Shown: positions 60,893 to 64,000 of the stretch, piece by piece
How positions within the stretch are numbered: position 1 is the stretch's first letter
Layout of the letters: each line of letters starts with the position of its first letter
NCBI GenBank assembly: GCA_013398295.1
Contig: VZSF01006838.1
Coordinates: 253-64,252 of the forward strand
Length of the DNA: 64,000 bases
Direction: 5' to 3'
Source of the DNA: Chionis minor
Lineage: Eukaryota; Chordata; Aves; Charadriiformes; Chionididae
Made by a program: the position numbers and the translations under genes
The notes under the pieces: generated by a model
Told to the model about the DNA's origin: nothing
The model's database searches: none
Seen by the model: only the letters and a program-made list of their open reading frames with translations

Positions 60893-61060
60893 TCCATCCC
60901 TTCCCTTCCCCTCCTCTTCCCTCCCCTCCCTTCCCCTCCTCTTCCCTCCCCTCCCCTCCCCTCCTCTCCTCTCCTCTCCNNNNNNNNNNNNNNNNNNNNN
61001 NNNNNNNNNNNNNNNNNNNNNNNNNTCTCCTCTCCTCTCCTCTCCTCTCTCCTCTCTTCA
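60893..61060. repeat. Pyrimidine-rich (CCTCT/CCCTT)n tract containing a gap
   Basis: Runs of TCCCCTCC and CTCCTCT repeats on both sides of 46 Ns. The two sides have the same composition, so the gap is probably inside one long tract that could not be resolved. Confidence 0.95.
60980..61025. other. Assembly gap of 46 N
   Basis: Forty-six undetermined bases inside the pyrimidine tract. The true length is unknown. Confidence 0.98.
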
Positions 61061-61828
61061 TTATCATTATAGATAGACATTATTTTTATAGATAGTAAAG
61101 TTTCTGAAATACAGATACAATCTAAGTAGTTGGATTTTGTACCTATGATTTCTACTTCTTACAATTTCCATAAATATTTTTCCTGAATTAATTGGTTAGG
61201 GTTTTTGTAGGCTTTTTTTTCCAGTCATCAACCATCGTATATCACAGGATTTTACAAAAAGTCACTTTTGCTTTTAATTGGATAGATATGTGCCTTAATT
61301 AATGAGATCTTATATGCAAGGATTCTGAGAATTATTATTTGTCAAGATACTTTTGACAAAGAAAACTAAACGAAATCATTGCTTTCTGATAGCCCCAGAT
61401 CTGCATAATTAGCAACTTATTTCATCAGGAGATACATTGATCTATGTAAACTACAAATATGTTTTTTCATCTTTAATCAAGATCATATCAATAAATAAAT
61501 GTGGGACTCATGGCTTGGCTTAATGAATCTACACTTATCTCCCGATGTACTTACCAAATCACCTCCACTGGGAATTTAAACAGCAACTGTTTTGAAGGGA
61601 CCCATATAAACTCAGGTGCCATAAATTTTCCAGTAGAAGAAACCCTAGCCCGTGCTTGCAAAACCATTATTAAAAATGTAATTTCACTGAAAAGGCCAAA
61701 GTGGTGATAAGCAGAGAACTGGAAAGCATGAAGTCCATTTTTTAATAAGAAGGAAGAAAAAAAGGGTTAATTAAAATAAATAGAAGTGCATAGTTGCTTA
61801 ACTGTTTGCAATATTAGCTCTCAAAAAA
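61061..61828. other. Unique sequence, nothing recognised
   Basis: No supported feature. Confidence 0.5.
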
Positions 61829-61886
61829 CATTAATGGACTCTTTGATGGGAAGAGTACATTAATGGACTGTTTGATGGGAATACTA
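61829..61886. repeat. 29-bp tandem duplication
   Basis: Copy 1 (61829-61857) begins CATTAATGGACTCTTTGATG; copy 2 (61858-61886) begins CATTAATGGACTGTTTGATG. They differ at about three positions, so this is a biological tandem duplication, not an assembly join. Confidence 0.9.
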
Positions 61887-62525
61887 GTAGGCTCAAACGA
61901 CCACAAGTATAGGAGTATGAAAGGTGACATCGTTCATTTTTAGTTAATAATGTTTCCAGCTACAGATAAATCTTTTATTCATCACTGGCAAGGCCATGAT
62001 TCGAAATATGTGTGTTGCTTTGTCTGACATACTTTTAGCATGAAGTGACTCAAAAGAATGGAGCCCAGAGGAGCAAATAAAAAAGTATAAGCAGTCCCTA
62101 GAATTTAGATGAGAAGGTAACTGTCACATTTATTCTTGCACTGCCCTTTTTTTTTTATTTTTAAATAATAATTTTCAAACTTAAACAGAACAGGTGAAGG
62201 TACTCTATGTGGATGACAGTGTAATTACATACAGCACTGTAGAAGGTTTCATTTCAATGTTAAATACAACTTTCTAATGGTAAGAACAGTCAAGTACTAA
62301 TATGAATTGCTTAGGTAAGTTGCAAATTTGCTGACTTTTTTTTTTAAAGAGGCAAACTTGAAATCAGTAGTTCTTAGGGTCTGTTAGATCTTAGGGTTGA
62401 TATATCAGGAAGAAAGACTGGGTGAGTTTTCAAGATTTTGGTGTTTTATTTTCTGCCATGTTGCTTACTAATACATTGTCAATGATGCTAGTGTTTTCTA
62501 CTAGTTGGTATTAGTATGATCCGTT
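61887..62525. other. Unique sequence, nothing recognised
   Basis: AT-rich; T runs lie near 62150 and 62338. No gene supported. Confidence 0.5.
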
Positions 62526-62945
62526 AATCATAGAGTCGTAGAATTATAAAATGGTTTCTGTTGGAAAGGACCTCTAAGATCCTCCAGTTGCAACCCCCCT
62601 GCCATGGGCAGGGACATTTTTCACTAGATCAGGCTGCTCGAAGCCTTGTCCAACCTAACTTTGAACACTTGCAATGATGGGACATCCACAAGTCTTTGGG
62701 TGACCTGTTTCAGTGTTTTGCCATCTTCACCATAAAAAAAAATTCATCCTTAAGTCCAGCCTGAACCTACCCTCTTTTAATTTAAAACCATTGCCCCTTG
62801 TCCTGTCACTACGAGCCTTGGTAAAACATCTTTCTCCATCTTTCTTACAACCCTGCTTTAAGTATGGCAGACCTTCCCAGAGCCTACTCTTGTCCAGTAT
62901 GAACAACCTCAGCTCTCTCATCCTTCCTTCACATCAGACACAAGC
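62526..62945 (-). mobile_element. CR1 LINE 3' end fragment
   Basis: It begins with the inverted tail (AATCATAGAGTCGTAGAATT) and GTTGGAAAGGACCTCTAAGA, followed by the 3' UTR and the end of ORF2. The minus frame 62727-62921 reads MRELRLFILDKSRLWEGLPY and [21 protein letters not shown]1 C-terminal code. It breaks off at about 62945 next to LTR-like sequence. Confidence 0.9.
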
Positions 62946-63900
62946 CCAGATAGCCAAGTCTCCTCCTGCTCTTGGGCTGGCAGAAGCAGGAGGTCACTAG
63001 TACAGCACACACATGGCACTTTCCAAGTTCACAAGCACACGTAAATTCAAAGATCCCCTGAGCACCAGCACGGGCTCTCTGTCTGCCTGACAACCCTGCC
63101 CAGATCCCAACCAGACAAGTGTACTGACTGGCCCTGTTTCACACGTGGCCTTTTATACCATTTTCTACCCATCACCTTCCCCTAAATGCTAGGTGTCCTT
63201 ATCTACTTCCAGTGGAGACCCCTGCTCACTCCAGTTGCTGGCATCACAGGCTGGGGCCACCTATATTGCTGTTCTGCCTCCAGTAGCTGGCACCAAATCC
63301 ACCAGCTGGTCATGCCAGCAGCTGGCACTGAGTCCTTGCAACACTGACGCACATTGGATAGGGAGTGAGATTACAAAGAAAGAGAGTTAAGAAAAGGTAG
63401 AAGACAGGACAGACTGAGGCGATCAGGCAGAGGGGTTAGCCAGACAAGTGTACCAACCATTCATGTTTTACACAAGACTGGCCCCTTTTATATCCTTTCT
63501 TTCTTTCCTCCACTTTGTTCCTCGTAGACCCCTTTCCCCTGCACATCATCTCATCATTTGGCACAGCCCCACTGACCCCCTGCCAACGTGCTGGATCCTC
63601 CTTATAAGTTACAAAGTCCTAGCTGACCTGGATGATAGCCTATCTATTAGCATGAATGACAACCTTAGTTTCTTGTGTTTCTCTCCATCGTGTTTTTCTG
63701 TCAGTTTTGTGTCTGTACGTTTTGTTTATGTCTTCCTCCTTTTCCAAAGTATTCCATTTGACAAAGGTCCTCTGTCAGTTAATCTGAAATAATAATTCCC
63801 CCATTCCACATACAACACAATTAGTGTGACTGAGCAGGTTGGGTTCTTGGTGGTGCCTGTTACTGCCTCCCTTATTTGTAGTCAGGTTTGTGTGCCTATA
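62946..63900 (-). mobile_element. Probable LTR-derived sequence, minus strand
   Basis: Two TATA-like boxes read on the minus strand (TATAAAAGG, plus 63151-63159; ATATAAAAGG, plus 63485-63494). Each is followed on that strand by GGCC, a short variable stretch and then the shared block TACACTTGTCTGG (plus 63113-63125 and 63441-63453). Motifs CCAGTTGCTGGCATC, CAGTAGCTGGCACC and CCAGCAGCTGGCACTG recur between them, with a related block at 50366-50380. The layout suggests two tandem or nested copies of one LTR promoter region, but no ends were found. Confidence 0.45.
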
Positions 63901-64000
63901 TGTTCTCATTATCTCTTTTTTGCATTTAAACTGCCCTTGACCACATGTCCTTAAAGGAATGTACGTTTCCTCCGTCTACATACCTTTCCAAGTACCACGG
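63901..64000. other. Window end, nothing recognised
   Basis: A hundred bases of unique-looking sequence continue past the window. LTR-like sequence may extend into it. Confidence 0.4.

Larger units (their letters stand above)
60482..60900 (-). mobile_element. Probable endogenous retrovirus LTR, R-U5 side clear
   Basis: On the minus strand the sequence ends AGGTTTGAGTGGAGCGTGACA, and an AATAAA signal lies about 120 bp before that end (60600-60605 as TTTATT on plus), followed by a GTGTATGGACCTTGAGAG block. Signal, R-U5 length and CA end fit a retroviral LTR. Its U3 side contains three related units (see the next entry) and a GA-rich tract; its outer end is lost in simple sequence and the N gap. 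Confidence 0.6.

Noticed and set aside
60738..61095. Several open frames crossing the N gap
   Set aside because: They are low-complexity translations of the pyrimidine tract and undetermined bases.
1..64000. CRISPR-like arrays, tRNA, rRNA, bacterial operons
   Set aside because: No regularly spaced repeats, no cloverleaf-like tRNA sequence noticed, and all coding traces are LINE-derived. The composition and repeats are those of a bird genome.

Overview
This window looks like a non-coding stretch (intergenic or deep intronic) of a bird chromosome. Three things point that way. CR1 LINE copies are everywhere and end in the bird-typical ATTCTRTG-type 3' tail. Several solo LTRs begin TGT(C/A)CTGG or TGTGGTGG and resemble avian ERVL/ERVK LTRs. 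The background is AT-rich with no long host open reading frame. I find no host protein-coding gene, no rRNA or tRNA, no operon and no CRISPR array. Every open frame above about 100 codons with recognisable content is LINE-derived. Family names are given from motif recognition, not from a database search.

Layout. 1-976: 3' half of a young CR1 (+), cut by the window edge. 6605-9168: a long CR1 (+) with endonuclease and reverse transcriptase remnants, followed directly by the 3' end of a second CR1 (9169-9407). 10780-11215 and 16340-16925: two very old CR1 fragments. 16995-17602: ERVL-like LTR (-). 23094-25418: CR1 pieces (-), followed by a 408-bp solo LTR (25491-25898, +) with a perfect 5-bp target duplication. 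29019-30413: CR1 (-). 37722-38816: young CR1 (+) whose RT frame of 296 codons is still open. 40744-41360, 50663-51256 and 33705-33848: more ERVL-like LTRs (+). 44164-44786 and 48924-49977: two other LTRs (-). 53322-56115: a CR1 (-) that keeps the ORF1 SGNH-esterase-like region but has lost most of the endonuclease. 60143-61060: CR1 3' end (-), an LTR (-), then a pyrimidine-rich simple repeat holding a 46-N gap. 62526-64000: CR1 3' end (-) and LTR-like sequence.

The assembly has at least two clear artefacts. A 300-bp exact duplication lies either side of a single N at 49464. A 618-bp apparently exact duplication (58256-58873 and 59112-59729) is separated by an N-bounded 236-bp segment. Annotations that cross these should be treated as assembly products.

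The elements do not work together as a system; they are independent, mostly dead insertions. The points most worth a second look are the open CR1 RT frames, the internally deleted CR1 with preserved SGNH motifs, nested or tandem insertions, small tandem repeats, and two short exon-like segments with good splice signals. I did not find convincing evidence of a new biological system.
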